Shown: positions 63,250-64,000 of the stretch, piece by piece
Layout of the letters: every line of letters begins with the position of its first letter
Numbering within the stretch: position 1 is the stretch's first letter
Assembly: GCF_018137965.1 (NCBI RefSeq)
Contig: NZ_CP073100.1
Coordinates: forward strand, 5,033,754 to 5,097,753
Origin: Luteolibacter ambystomatis
Lineage (GTDB): Bacteria; Verrucomicrobiota; Verrucomicrobiia; Verrucomicrobiales; Akkermansiaceae
DNA length: 64,000 bases
Direction of reading: 5' to 3'
Program-made: the position numbers and the translations under genes
Notes under the pieces: generated by a model
The model's database searches: none
What the model was told of the DNA's origin: nothing
What the model saw: only the letters and a program-made list of their open reading frames with translations

Positions 63250-64000
63250 ACCGCGAAACCATGGAATGGATCGATGCCTTGCTGGAAGGCTCGCTGCCCG
63301 CGGAGCGGTTCGATGAATTGCAACAGAGGCTGCGCGATGATCCCGTGGCGTTCGAGCACTACTGCTCGCAGGCCGAGCTTCACGGACGCCTGGAGTGGGA
63401 ACTGAGGGATGCCGCCGCATCGGCGGAAGTTCCGGAACGGAAGATTGTTTTCCTCAAGCGCTGGCTCCGTCCCATCGCTGCGGCCGCGGCCTTGGTCGCA
63501 TTCGGCGGTGTGCTCGGGTATGCGCTCAAGCCCGTGAGGAAGGAGATCCGCTATCTTGAACGTCCGGATGCGGTGGAGATCGGCTATGTCGCTCGGCTCA
63601 CCCAGGCCACGGGTGCCAAATGGCGCTCCGGCCATCCCGAGGTGGGACAGTGGCTCGCCACCGGCGTGGTGGAACTCACCGAAGGGTCCGCGCAGATCGC
63701 GTTCGACTCCGGTGCCAGCGTGCGTCTCCAGGCTCCGGCGCGGCTCGATGTTTCTTCGCCCAACCACGCGCGGCTCGATCTCGGGAAATCCATTGTCGAT
63801 ATTCCGGAACAGGCCGTGGGCTTCGTGATGGAAACGCCGAATGGCGAACTACGCCGCCGTGGTTCGCGCTTCGGTGTTGCGGTGGAGGAAGACGGCCATA
63901 CGGAAGTGCATGTGCTCGCCGGTGAAGTGGAGTTGAATCCGAAGCGAGGCAACCGCGACTCGCTGAAGCTCTCTCAATCGAAACCGATCCGTCTTGCGGA
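63246..64000 (+). CDS. FecR-domain anti-sigma-like membrane protein (3' end outside window)
   Basis: It starts at ATG 63246, overlapping the sigma stop (ATGA), and runs open to the window end (about 251 residues). The N-terminal cytoplasmic part (EWIDALLEGSLPAERFDELQ) resembles the anti-sigma head, one TM lies at about residues 82-100 (AAAAALVAFGGVLGYAL), and a periplasmic FecR beta domain follows (VVELTEGSAQIAFDSGASVR, FVMETPNGELRRRGSRFGVA, HVLAGEVEL). In Planctomycetes/Verrucomicrobia such proteins are often fused C-terminally to LamG domains; that part is not visible here. Confidence 0.9.
   Translation, partial: MNRETMEWIDALLEGSLPAERFDELQQRLRDDPVAFEHYCSQAELHGRLEWELRDAAASAEVPERKIVFLKRWLRPIAAAAALVAFGGVLGYALKPVRKEIRYLERPDAVEIGYVARLTQATGAKWRSGHPEVGQWLATGVVELTEGSAQIAFDSGASVRLQAPARLDVSSPNHARLDLGKSIVDIPEQAVGFVMETPNGELRRRGSRFGVAVEEDGHTEVHVLAGEVELNPKRGNRDSLKLSQSKPIRLA

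Overview
The window looks like a chromosomal piece of a GC-rich, Gram-negative member of the Verrucomicrobiota (inference; something like Luteolibacter or another Verrucomicrobiaceae). The reasons are: a PEP-CTERM protein; a sulfatase with PA14 and LamG parts directly followed by an ECF sigma factor / FecR pair of the type common in Planctomycetes and Verrucomicrobia; many large secreted proteins; outer-membrane barrels; an alpha-2-macroglobulin/PBP1C pair; sparse Shine-Dalgarno sites; and palindrome-rich intergenic DNA. No rRNA, tRNA, CRISPR array, transposase or prophage was seen.

Region 1 (1-14383): the ribosomal-protein supercluster, all on the + strand. Its order is fusA (3' part), rpsJ, rplC, rplD, rplW, rplB, rpsS, an inserted secreted coiled-coil gene, rplV, rpsC, rplP, rpmC, rpsQ, rplN, rplX, rplE, rpsH, rplF, rplR, rpsE, rplO, secY, adk, map. 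The tuf, rpsN, rpmD and infA/alpha-operon genes that often belong here are absent. S3 has an Arg/Gly-rich C-terminal tail and S5 an Arg/Gly-rich N-terminal tail.

Region 2 (14400-25600): two unknown genes, then cell-envelope genes. rodA (+) converges on a pbpC/alpha-2-macroglobulin operon (-), with a long imperfect hairpin between the 3' ends.

Region 3 (25560-31200): a DEDD 3'-5' exonuclease-like gene, a tiny membrane protein, two VOC (glyoxalase-fold) genes, almost 1 kb of palindromic intergenic DNA, eutBC without microcompartment genes, and a membrane protein/XRE regulator operon preceded by two near-identical operator-like palindromes.

Region 4 (31200-47510): three tandem paralogous multi-TM proteins of about 690 residues, a secreted DUF1080-like protein, a PAS-PAS-PP2C phosphatase, a YihY-family membrane protein, the gmk-coaC operon, a duplicated divergent pair (outer-membrane barrel plus anchored periplasmic protein, twice), and mutS.

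Region 5 (47600-53030): a cytochrome b562-like protein, then a two-gene operon (a large secreted zincin-like protein and a C-terminally anchored protein) bracketed by two copies of the same terminator whose loops are reverse complements of each other, then an L,D-transpeptidase lipoprotein.

Region 6 (53100-64000): alpha-glucan genes (GH31 on -, a GT4 glycosyltransferase and GH57 on +), a PEP-CTERM protein, the large sulfatase, the ECF sigma factor and a FecR-domain protein that runs off the window end.
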